Part shown: positions 1-5,903 of the stretch, piece after piece
Position numbering within the stretch: position 1 is the first letter of the stretch
How the letters are laid out: each line of letters opens with the position of its first letter
Source of the DNA: a bacterium
GTDB taxonomy: Bacteria > Patescibacteriota > JABMPQ01 > JAQVVF01
NCBI GenBank assembly: GCA_030611905.1
Contig: JAUWOX010000027.1
Span: forward strand, 1 to 10,361
Length of the DNA stretch: 10,361 nt
Reading direction: 5' to 3'
Translations under genes and position numbers: made by a program
Notes under the pieces: model-generated
Database searches by the model: none
What the model saw: the letters and a program-made list of their open reading frames with translations, nothing else
What the model was told of the DNA's origin: nothing

Positions 1-827
1 AGAGCCTCTTGAGCTTCCTGTTGAGCTTCTTCTTCTCGTTCTTTCTGGCTTAATACACCGGAAGCGTATTTAAGACTGCCATTTGTGACATCATAGTAAC
101 TAATCTTTGGATTATTGGATGAATCCAAAGCTATGGATGTATTACGACCAACAATTCCCGTACTATCTATAACCTGAGTTTGCCAAATAGCACCATCCCA
201 ATAAGCGTATTTAAGATTACCATTTGTAGCATCATAATAACTAATTCTTGGTTTGTTATATGAATCTAGGGCTAAAGAATTGTAAATGCCAACACTTCCC
301 TCACTATCTACGGTTTCAGTTTGCCAAACAGTGTCATCCCAATATGCATATTTAAGGCCGTAAATTGCATCATCCCAATAACTAATCCTTGGACTATTTG
401 ACGAATCCAAAGCTAAAGAAGGCATATATCCGAGACTATCCACAATCTGAAATTGCCAAGTAGCTCCACCCCAATAATATCTAAGATTGTCGTCACCAAT
501 ATAACTAATTCTTGGATTATTTGACGAGTCCAAAGCCAAGGAAGTGTATGGATTAATAATTACAGAGCTAAATATTGTTTGAATTTGCCAAGTAACTCCA
601 TCCCAAGAAGCATATTTAAGATCATTGCTTACATTGTCGTAATAACTAATCCTCGGGTTATTGGCCGAATCCAAAACTAGGGAAGGTTCATTTCCATTAT
701 TACTTACGATTTCAGTTGACCAAGCAACTGCTTTGACTTTTTTTCCTGGCAAGATCAAAAAAGAAAATGCAAAAACTAAAACACTGCCTAATAATATTAA
801 GCTCATCTTTTGAATGATTTTTTCCAT
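1..827 (-). CDS. Secreted/surface repeat protein, probable beta-propeller type, 3' end beyond the window
   Basis: The frame is open from ATG at 827 to the left edge, giving 275 codons without a stop. The C-terminus is missing. Residues 1-33 form a signal peptide or anchor: a basic start (MEKIIQK), a hydrophobic run around 9-27, then a basic patch and a possible cleavage site after VKA (33). Residues about 36-256 contain five repeats. Each holds a SLALDS-N-NPRISYYD segment, then LKYA-WDG--WQ, then a VDS-G turn. The SLALDS starts fall at about residues 49, 96, 137, 184 and 231. Such short Trp/Tyr-rich tandem units are typical of beta-propeller blades; that fold is inferred. The fifth repeat breaks off after LKYAS and passes into a Glu/Gln/Ala-rich stretch (260-275), probably the start of a coiled coil or linker. 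No Shine-Dalgarno is visible. A good extended -10 promoter lies just upstream. An exported surface or binding protein is the likely role; no enzymatic motif is seen. Confidence 0.8.
   Translation of the reverse strand, partial: MEKIIQKMSLILLGSVLVFAFSFLILPGKKVKAVAWSTEIVSNNGNEPSLVLDSANNPRISYYDNVSNDLKYASWDGVTWQIQTIFSSVIINPYTSLALDSSNNPRISYIGDDNLRYYWGGATWQFQIVDSLGYMPSLALDSSNSPRISYWDDAIYGLKYAYWDDTVWQTETVDSEGSVGIYNSLALDSYNKPRISYYDATNGNLKYAYWDGAIWQTQVIDSTGIVGRNTSIALDSSNNPKISYYDVTNGSLKYASGVLSQKEREEEAQQEAQEA
60..722 (-). repeat. Five tandem coding repeats of about 41-47 codons
   Basis: The repeats lie inside the secreted protein at the left edge. Start-to-start spacing is 47, 41, 47 and 47 residues. 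The conserved core is ALDS-NNPRISYYD, then LKYA-WD, then WQ. Copies agree at DNA level in the TTGGCAA (Trp-Gln) and ATTAGTTA (Ile-Ser-Tyr) words, so they arose by internal duplication and then diverged. The third repeat carries extra Asp residues (WDDAIYG, WDD). The last copy lacks the WDG-WQ half. They are protein repeats and have no separate spacers. Confidence 0.85.
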
Positions 828-857
828 TTGTTTTATTTAAATTTTTAAACTATCTAG

Positions 858-866
858 ATTATACCA
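858..866 (-). promoter_or_regulatory. Extended -10 promoter for the repeat protein
   Basis: On the minus strand the sequence reads TGG followed by TATAAT, a perfect extended -10 element, about 30 bases before the ATG at 827. No good -35 hexamer lies 16-18 bases upstream (the region is CTT-rich), as is usual for extended -10 promoters. It sits in the 84-base gap after the CYTH gene, so the repeat protein is probably transcribed on its own. Confidence 0.6.
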
Positions 867-911
867 CATCAGAAGAAGAAGAAGCGAATTATCCACAACA
901 ACAATACAAAA

Positions 912-1463
912 TCAGGTTTTTCTCGCCCTCATCACCATAGTCGGATACCCCATTTCAGGACTTTTTTTATAATCAATATTTAACTTATCCAATAATTCAA
1001 AACATTTTTCTTTTGTCTTTTTCTCCCCGCCAAAATCTTTCTTAGCTTCAATTTCCATAAAATATCCCAACTCCTTAATATAATCCAGCACCACTTCAAA
1101 ATCCTTCAAGACAAAATATTTTCTAATTTTAGTTACTGTTATTTTATGTACCATGTCAATTCTAGCAAATATCTTTTCCAAAACTTCTGGATCCGAAGTC
1201 AAAGTTTCATACTCATCAGTTGAAATCAAACTACCATCTTTTTCCAAATGACAATAAGAATAATTCAAATGATGTCCGCCTTTTTCTCTACGAATTCTCA
1301 AATACTCCTTTATTGGTTCCCTAGCATAAAAATTATGATTTTTAGGATAATAATATTTATCAATTTGTTTTCTTGACTTAACAAATTTCCCCAAATTTAA
1401 AAGCCGTTCTTCGGCTTTTTTAAAATCCTTAATTATCACCCTAATTTCAACTTCCTTATTCAT
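912..1463 (-). CDS. CYTH domain protein (class IV adenylate cyclase / CyaB-like)
   Basis: This 183-aa protein fills one CYTH (CyaB-thiamine triphosphatase) domain and has no signal peptide, so it should act in the cytoplasm on a triphosphate substrate in a metal-filled beta-tunnel. The signature N-terminal alternating acidic motif is E4-V-E6-I-R8. Further charged strands follow in the usual order: LRIRRE (55-60), DEYET (83-87), KIRKYF (112-117), EVVLDYIKELGYFMEIEA (123-140), and a C-terminal MGYPTMVM (171-178), where relatives of the CyaB class often have a SY-DLL-like motif. The length and order match the CyaB-like group of class IV cyclases. Members include adenylate cyclases and proteins of unknown activity, so cyclase versus phosphatase activity cannot be decided here. 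A weak AGGGG lies 7 bases before the ATG. It follows the phosphohexomutase gene after a 116-base gap that holds a strong hairpin. Confidence 0.82.
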   Translation of the reverse strand: MNKEVEIRVIIKDFKKAEERLLNLGKFVKSRKQIDKYYYPKNHNFYAREPIKEYLRIRREKGGHHLNYSYCHLEKDGSLISTDEYETLTSDPEVLEKIFARIDMVHKITVTKIRKYFVLKDFEVVLDYIKELGYFMEIEAKKDFGGEKKTKEKCFELLDKLNIDYKKSPEMGYPTMVMRARKT

Positions 1464-1512
1464 AAATAAACCCCTTATTTAAACCCTGCCTGCCCCAACA
1501 AACAAGCACTTA

Positions 1513-1541
1513 AACGGCTATTATCGTCGATAGTAGCCGTT
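1513..1541 (-). other. Long stem-loop between phosphohexomutase and CYTH genes
   Basis: AACGGCTA (1513-1520) pairs with TAGCCGTT (1534-1541). Inside it, after one T-G position, TATC pairs with GATA around a 3-base loop, giving about 12 pairs with one wobble or mismatch. It begins 39 bases after the phosphohexomutase stop codon, where a terminator would be expected, but no long T-run follows on the minus strand (only TTTAAG). It may be a weak terminator, an mRNA 3' end protector or a processing site. Confidence 0.6.
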
Positions 1542-1579
1542 AAATTGTTAAACTTCAGCCTCAATTACCTAATTTCATA

Positions 1580-3409
1580 TTACCCAAGTATCTCAAACCT
1601 CTCCCCGCCTTTAGAAATCTTCTCTGCCCTAACCACCATTTCCTCTAAAATATCATGGACCAATTTATCACTTTCTTTCTTAACCTCAATGTATTTTTTA
1701 TCTCCAACCTCTTCCCCTACAGCTGAATAAAATTTAATTTTTGGTTCTGTTCCAGAAGGTCGAACAACAATTCTTATCGTCTTTTCTTTATTTAAATAAA
1801 ATATCAAAGCGTTGTCAGGAAATCCAACATACTTTCCCATCACCTTATTATTTTTTGGGTTAATAAATTTCTTCTTCAATTGATCCAGAACTGTATAAAC
1901 TTCTAAACCGCAAATCTTTGTTGGTAGTTTCAACCGCAGTTTTTCCATAATTCTCAACATCTTATCCATTCCATCCATACCATTATAAAACACTGCCTGC
2001 AAAAGCTCACGATAATAACCATATTTCTTTTTAATCTCTTCCAGTTGCTCAAATAAAGTTCGTCCTTCTTTTTTTAACAAAGCCGCATATTCACATATTA
2101 ATAAAGCGGCCACTGCCCCATCTTTATCCCGCGCATAATCACCATATAAATACCCATGGCTTTCTTCAGCTCCAAACAAAAAAATTTTCTTGCCTAATCT
2201 ATGATCCATGGCATCGCCAATATATTTAAACCCGACTGGCAAATCATCTATTACACTAACTTTATTATCTTTAGAAATTTTAGTTAACAAATCAGTCGTT
2301 ACAATCGTCTTTATCATTAATCCATTTTTCAAGCTTTTCTGCTGTCTAGTTATATAATCAAATAATAAAACTCCAATCTGATTTCCATTCAAAGAAACAT
2401 ATTGCTTGTTTTTTAACGATTTGCGACTAACTACGCCGATTCTATCAGCATCAGGATCGGCCCCCACCACCACGTCAGCACCATCTCTCTTCGCCTGCTT
2501 GGTTGCTAAATCCAAAGATATTGGCACTTCTGGATTAGGAATCTGCTTAGCCACACCCTTAAATTCTGGATCGAAAGGCATCTGCTTTTTAACTGTATCA
2601 ACTTTTTTGAAACCGACTTTCTTTAACACCGGCAAAAAAGAAGTACTAGCACAACCATTTAAAGGCGTAAAAACAACATGAACATCACGATAATTTCCTA
2701 AAGTCAAAGCACAGACTGTTTTAATATATGCATTATCAACCTTCTTCTCTAAAATCTGAATCCTTTTCTCTTTAATTGCTTTCTTAAAATCATAATATTT
2801 AACCTTTTTAACAGCCATTACCTTTTCAATAATATTTTGATCATGAGGAGACACTATTTGCCCACCGTTTTCCCAATAAATCTTTATTCCATTATCACTT
2901 GGCGGATTATGGCTGGCACTAATCATTGCCCCGCCAATTGCTTTTTGGTAGCGAATTGTAAAAGAAATTTGAGGCGTTGAACGCACTCCATTAAAAAAAT
3001 AGACTTTTAGTCCATTTCCCACAAAAACCGAGGCCGCGATTTCTGCAAATAATCTTGAATTATGACGTACATCATAAGTTATCACAATGCCACGTTTTTC
3101 AACTTCCTTCTCGCCAAAATATTCCTTCAAATATTCCGCAAAACCCTGAGCCGATTCTGCAATCGTACAAATATTAATTCGATTAGTGCCGACTCCCATC
3201 TTTCCTCTTCGCCCTCCAGTTCCAAAAGGTATTACTTTATAAAAAGCATCATTTAGTTCATCAACATCTTCTTTTTCAATCAACTCAATCAATTCTTTCT
3301 TAAAATCTTTATACTCATCATCTTCCAGCCAAATCCTAATATTTTTAACAGCATCCTTAACTAACCCCTTCTTTTCCAAAACTTTTAATTTTGAATTTAT
3401 TTTATCCAT
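1580..3409 (-). CDS. Phosphohexomutase of the PgcA/PGM2 type (phosphoglucomutase/phosphomannomutase)
   Basis: This 609-aa alpha-D-phosphohexomutase interconverts hexose 1- and 6-phosphates through a phosphoserine enzyme, feeding sugar nucleotide and envelope glycan synthesis in the cytoplasm. All four family motifs are present in order: the phosphoserine loop SASHNP (catalytic Ser166), the metal-binding DPDADR (D318, D320, D322), the sugar-binding GAEESHG (413-419), and the phosphate-binding RPSGTEPK (550-557). The N-terminal segment FGTGGRRGKMGVGTNRIN (62-79) and the length of about 600 residues point to the PgcA/PGM2 branch rather than to GlmM or short ManB. Glucose versus mannose specificity is not decidable. 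The ATG at 3409 is preferred over a TTG start at 3430 because it gives the MDKINSKL start; neither has a Shine-Dalgarno. It lies 84 bases after rpsR and may be transcribed from that operon. Confidence 0.93.
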   Translation of the reverse strand: MDKINSKLKVLEKKGLVKDAVKNIRIWLEDDEYKDFKKELIELIEKEDVDELNDAFYKVIPFGTGGRRGKMGVGTNRINICTIAESAQGFAEYLKEYFGEKEVEKRGIVITYDVRHNSRLFAEIAASVFVGNGLKVYFFNGVRSTPQISFTIRYQKAIGGAMISASHNPPSDNGIKIYWENGGQIVSPHDQNIIEKVMAVKKVKYYDFKKAIKEKRIQILEKKVDNAYIKTVCALTLGNYRDVHVVFTPLNGCASTSFLPVLKKVGFKKVDTVKKQMPFDPEFKGVAKQIPNPEVPISLDLATKQAKRDGADVVVGADPDADRIGVVSRKSLKNKQYVSLNGNQIGVLLFDYITRQQKSLKNGLMIKTIVTTDLLTKISKDNKVSVIDDLPVGFKYIGDAMDHRLGKKIFLFGAEESHGYLYGDYARDKDGAVAALLICEYAALLKKEGRTLFEQLEEIKKKYGYYRELLQAVFYNGMDGMDKMLRIMEKLRLKLPTKICGLEVYTVLDQLKKKFINPKNNKVMGKYVGFPDNALIFYLNKEKTIRIVVRPSGTEPKIKFYSAVGEEVGDKKYIEVKKESDKLVHDILEEMVVRAEKISKGGERFEILG

Positions 3410-3449
3410 AAAAATATAACAATAAAACAATAAAGCTATGAAACGATTA

Positions 3450-3489
3450 TCAGCGTCATTCAGCGTTCAAAATCAGCGTCTAATCAGCG
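3450..3489. repeat. Four-copy TCAGCG cluster (CGCTGA on the minus strand)
   Basis: TCAGCG starts at 3450, 3460, 3473 and 3484, so the spacing is 10, 13 and 11 bases, close to one DNA helical turn. The copies fill most of the gap between the rpsR stop and the phosphohexomutase start. Three are followed by T (TCAGCGT). Phased short direct repeats of this kind can be protein-binding sites or remnants of a dispersed intergenic repeat. No function is shown. Confidence 0.7.
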
Positions 3490-3493
3490 CTAG

Positions 3494-3700
3494 TTATCTC
3501 AATAAACCCAAAACCCTAGCTCTCTTAATAGCCTTAGTCACCATTCTTTGATGTTTTGCGCAGCTGCCAGTTCTCCGCGCCGGAGCTATCTTGCCATAAG
3601 GTGTCAAAAATTTCTTCAAAAAAGTAATATCTCTGTAATTTAATACCTCAATTCTTTCTGCGCACAATTGACATTTTTTCTTAAAAATATTATTCGCCAT
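3494..3700 (-). CDS. rpsR: 30S ribosomal protein bS18
   Basis: This 68-aa protein is part of the 30S platform, where bS18 pairs with bS6 on 16S rRNA. The family core is visible: YRDITFLKKF (22-31), followed by the basic block GKIAPARRTG (36-45) and a C-terminal KAIKRARVLGLL. It has two Cys pairs or near-pairs (CQLC at 10-13 and C-AKH at 47-50), the pattern of a zinc-binding type of bS18. The ATG has no Shine-Dalgarno. It follows ssb by 114 bases in the conventional rpsF-ssb-rpsR order. The usual next gene, rplI (bL9), is absent and a phosphohexomutase gene follows instead. Confidence 0.96.
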   Translation of the reverse strand: MANNIFKKKCQLCAERIEVLNYRDITFLKKFLTPYGKIAPARRTGSCAKHQRMVTKAIKRARVLGLLR

Positions 3701-3753
3701 AAATTAAATTAAAAAATAGTTAATCCCTACCTGCCGACAAGCAGAGAAAATAT

Positions 3754-3786
3754 AAAATAGTTATTCGAAATAAATCGAACTATTTT
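3754..3786 (-). other. AT-rich stem-loop between ssb and rpsR
   Basis: AAAATAGTT (3754-3762) pairs with AACTATTTT (3778-3786), and an inner CGA/TCG pairing follows across a bulge. On the minus strand the stem is followed by TTTTATATTTTC, so it could act as a partial terminator that lowers rpsR expression or as a processing site. It is not strong enough to be called a full terminator. Confidence 0.45.
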
Positions 3787-3814
3787 CTGTTTTCTATTTT
3801 CTGATTACTAATTA

Positions 3815-4423
3815 TTAAAATGGTATATCTTCAACTTTTATATCTTCCTCTTCTTTAGAATCTTCAGTTGGTGCAGATACACTTGCTGCATCAGTTTGTT
3901 CAGATAAAACAGGAGCAGATTTAACTGGCTGACTTACTGGCATTGAGGGACCAATCGATTCTGCCGGTTCTTCGGTCGAAACAGAAGGAACAGGCTCTGA
4001 AACTGCCTCTTGTTTTTGAACCACATTATTTTGGTTATTTTGAGCTGTTGAAATTGGCTTCGCTACATTAGTATCAGTTGGCATCGCAGAACCCATCCTA
4101 GAGCCCAACATAATCATATTACTGGCAACAACTTCCGTTCTTGTTTTCTTTACTCCGTCTTGACCAACCCAATCACGTGTCTGCAAACGACCCTCTAAAT
4201 AAATTTTTCCACCCTTTGTCAAATACTGTCCGCAAATCTCTGCCAACCTCCGCCAAGCTACAATATTATGAAATTCAACTTTTTCCTGTTTTTGACCAGC
4301 GGAATTAGTCCAAACTAAATTTGTCGCAATTCCAAACGTACAAACTGCTATTCCATTTGGAGTTGTCTTTGTTTCTGGATCACGGGTCAAATTCCCTATG
4401 ATCATCGCCTTGTTTAAATCCAT
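3815..4423 (-). CDS. ssb: Single-stranded DNA-binding protein
   Basis: This 202-aa SSB coats single-stranded DNA during replication, repair and recombination. The N-terminal OB fold (about 1-110) shows the usual landmarks: NKAMIIGNLTRDPE (4-17), then a FGIAT strand, then EFHNIVAWRRLAEICGQYL and a KGGKIYLEGRLQTRDW stretch. A low-complexity Gln/Ser/Pro/Glu-rich linker (about 113-190) follows. The acidic tail ends in EDIPF, the canonical tip that recruits partner proteins. The ATG at 4423 has no Shine-Dalgarno. The gene lies 37 bases after rpsF and before rpsR, the conventional arrangement. Confidence 0.96.
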   Translation of the reverse strand: MDLNKAMIIGNLTRDPETKTTPNGIAVCTFGIATNLVWTNSAGQKQEKVEFHNIVAWRRLAEICGQYLTKGGKIYLEGRLQTRDWVGQDGVKKTRTEVVASNMIMLGSRMGSAMPTDTNVAKPISTAQNNQNNVVQKQEAVSEPVPSVSTEEPAESIGPSMPVSQPVKSAPVLSEQTDAASVSAPTEDSKEEEDIKVEDIPF

Positions 4424-4460
4424 GGTTTTTTGTTAATTGATATTTATTTTAAAAACTAAA

Positions 4461-4916
4461 TTAATCAACAATGTCTTCTTCTAAAATCTTGTCTAATTTA
4501 GCGTCCAAATCCTCACTCTTCTGCTCTTTTTTAACCTCTTTTGGCTTCTTTAAAACTGACTCCTTTTTCTCTAAAACCTCTACGGAAACATCTCCTTCTT
4601 TCTTAACAATTTTCCTTTTCGGCCTAATAACTTCCTTTTCCTGCTTGGTTATCAGCACTCTAATCACATCCGAATTCTCTCTAATCTTGTTCCTGACATT
4701 ATCAATCTGATCCTTTTCAACATCAATTTTCACTATTAAATAATAACCTTGCTCAAGATGGTTTATTGGATAAGCCAAATCCTTCTTACCCAAAAAATTA
4801 GATTCTAAGATTTTTGCTTTAAACTTGCTCAAATCTTTTTCTAAATCCTTTGATTTCTTTTCCGCATCCTCGTCTGTCAATTTAGGCGATAAAAATAATG
4901 CAATTTCGTATTTCAT
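4461..4916 (-). CDS. rpsF: 30S ribosomal protein bS6 with a long charged C-terminal extension
   Basis: The first 95 or so residues form a normal bS6: MKYEIALFLSP at the start, then FLGKKDLAYPI (41-51) and EQGYYLIVKID (55-65), with VIRVLITK closing the fold. bS6 binds bS18 on the 30S platform. The family is usually about 95-135 residues long. Here residues 96-151 add a Lys/Glu-rich tail (RPKRKIVKK, KKPKEVKKEQK) that ends acidic (LEEDIVD). Tail length varies widely in this family, so it need not be functional. The ATG at 4916 has no Shine-Dalgarno. It is first gene of the rpsF-ssb-rpsR operon and has its own promoter upstream. Confidence 0.95.
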   Translation of the reverse strand: MKYEIALFLSPKLTDEDAEKKSKDLEKDLSKFKAKILESNFLGKKDLAYPINHLEQGYYLIVKIDVEKDQIDNVRNKIRENSDVIRVLITKQEKEVIRPKRKIVKKEGDVSVEVLEKKESVLKKPKEVKKEQKSEDLDAKLDKILEEDIVD

Positions 4917-4945
4917 ATAAAGAATTATTAAAATTTATATTCTAC

Positions 4946-4974
4946 ATATTATCACAATACATATTAAAATGCAA
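4946..4974 (-). promoter_or_regulatory. Probable sigma-70-type promoter of the rpsF operon
   Basis: On the minus strand TTGCAT (4969-4974) is followed after 17 bases by TAATAT (4946-4951). Overlapping this is TGT-GATAAT, an extended -10 (GATAAT at 4948-4953). Either reading places the transcription start about 25-30 bases before the rpsF ATG, directly after the terminator of the upstream VWA gene. Confidence 0.55.
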
Positions 4975-4975
4975 G

Positions 4976-5005
4976 AAAAAAAATAGCCTTTTACAATAGG
5001 CTATT
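4976..5005 (-). terminator. Rho-independent terminator after the VWA gene
   Basis: AATAGCCT (4982-4989) pairs with AGGCTATT (4998-5005) around an 8-base loop. A run of T follows on the minus strand (4976-4981 and beyond). The stem overlaps the TAA stop codon of the VWA gene by two bases. It separates the accessory block from the ribosomal operon. Confidence 0.85.
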
Positions 5006-5873
5006 ATGAACCAGCTTTCAATTCAAGTAAAAGCCGTTTCTTCGAAGGAGCAAGTCCCTTTAAGGCGCTTAGTTCTTTTATGAATTCATCCAGATGTCCA
5101 GTCTCTTTCATACAAATACCAACCAACAAATCAACCAAATCGTCAATATCAGTCAGGGGCAAGAACTTACCAGAAGTCAATTCTGCCACCCACTGATAAA
5201 ATGAAGCGATTTTTGTCTTTCGACAAAAATAAGGATGTTCCCCTGTTCTCCCATCAAGCGGATTAATCATAATCCGATACAATCCATCATCAAAACAGAA
5301 AACACTATATATTTTAACACCCATCCGTTTCAAAGCTTCTACCTCTAGTTTATAATCAAACTCATGGGGACATTTTCCAATTGAATCCAAGACCCCATGA
5401 GGAGGCATGTCTCCAATCATTACCACTGCTTTTGTAGCCTGACGATCCCATTTCAATTCCGTAGCCAAATAATGAAAAACATCTTCAAGAGCACACAAAC
5501 CATCACCGCCACCGCTATTTCCGATCCGATCCAACTGCCCCTGAATATCCAAAGGATTTTCAAAAAAACCAGTTGAGAAAAATGGATGAGTCCCGTCAAA
5601 GCATCTCTCGTCCTGATGATTCTTATACGGAACATAACAAAACTGACAATAGCTGTGTTTTTCCGCCACTCTTCTAACGATCTCTGCAATGGCTGTCTTG
5701 CATCTTTCAAAAAAAGAATACATGCTACCGGTCGTATCAAACAAAAAAGCTATTTGCAACAAATCACCTTTTCTTCTGATAATTTTATCACGGTTTCTCG
5801 CCCGCCCAGTCAAATCTCGAAGTCCCTTTATCAAAGACTGTTTTGACACTGGTCTTCTTGCTAAACTTTTCAT
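5004..5873 (-). CDS. VWA (von Willebrand factor A) domain protein
   Basis: This 289-aa protein has no signal peptide or membrane segment. A basic N-terminus (1-36) leads into a VWA domain (about 38-255). MIDAS elements are visible: DTTGS (D46, T48, S50) after the hydrophobic strand LLQIAFLF, a GGGDG turn with D124, and VVMIGDMPPHG with D155. A Mg2+-dependent ligand site is therefore likely intact. The DTTGSM form, in place of DxSGS, and the GD-PPHG motif resemble VWA domains linked to alpha-kinases and other stress proteins. The domain holds seven Cys residues. The C-terminal 35 residues are helical and basic. The ATG is 5-6 bases after AAAGGAGG. It is the second gene of a pair, 16 bases after the membrane-bound J-domain gene, so they probably work together, the VWA protein recognising or scaffolding a partner. 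Confidence 0.85.
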   Translation of the reverse strand: MKSLARRPVSKQSLIKGLRDLTGRARNRDKIIRRKGDLLQIAFLFDTTGSMYSFFERCKTAIAEIVRRVAEKHSYCQFCYVPYKNHQDERCFDGTHPFFSTGFFENPLDIQGQLDRIGNSGGGDGLCALEDVFHYLATELKWDRQATKAVVMIGDMPPHGVLDSIGKCPHEFDYKLEVEALKRMGVKIYSVFCFDDGLYRIMINPLDGRTGEHPYFCRKTKIASFYQWVAELTSGKFLPLTDIDDLVDLLVGICMKETGHLDEFIKELSALKGLAPSKKRLLLELKAGS

Positions 5874-5884
5874 CTCGACCTCCT

Positions 5885-5903
5885 TTGGCTTATGTCAAGC
5901 CAA
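5885..5903 (-). other. Hairpin spanning the J-domain stop codon and touching the VWA ribosome-binding site
   Basis: TTGGCTT (5885-5891) and AAGCCAA (5897-5903) form a perfect 7-bp stem with a 5-base loop. It contains the last codons and TAA of the J-domain gene, and its 3' arm overlaps the first two bases of AAAGGAGG (5879-5886). Ribosomes finishing the upstream gene would open it, so it may couple translation of the VWA gene to that of the J-domain gene. That role is inferred. Confidence 0.55.

Noticed and set aside
60..722. Regularly spaced repeats at the left edge as a CRISPR array
   Set aside because: The repeats are about 140 bases, diverged and translate in one frame into a protein repeat. 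No identical short repeats with unique spacers are present.
5453..5740. A second minus-strand frame inside the VWA gene
   Set aside because: It overlaps the conserved VWA domain in another frame, lacks a ribosome-binding site and resembles no protein family.
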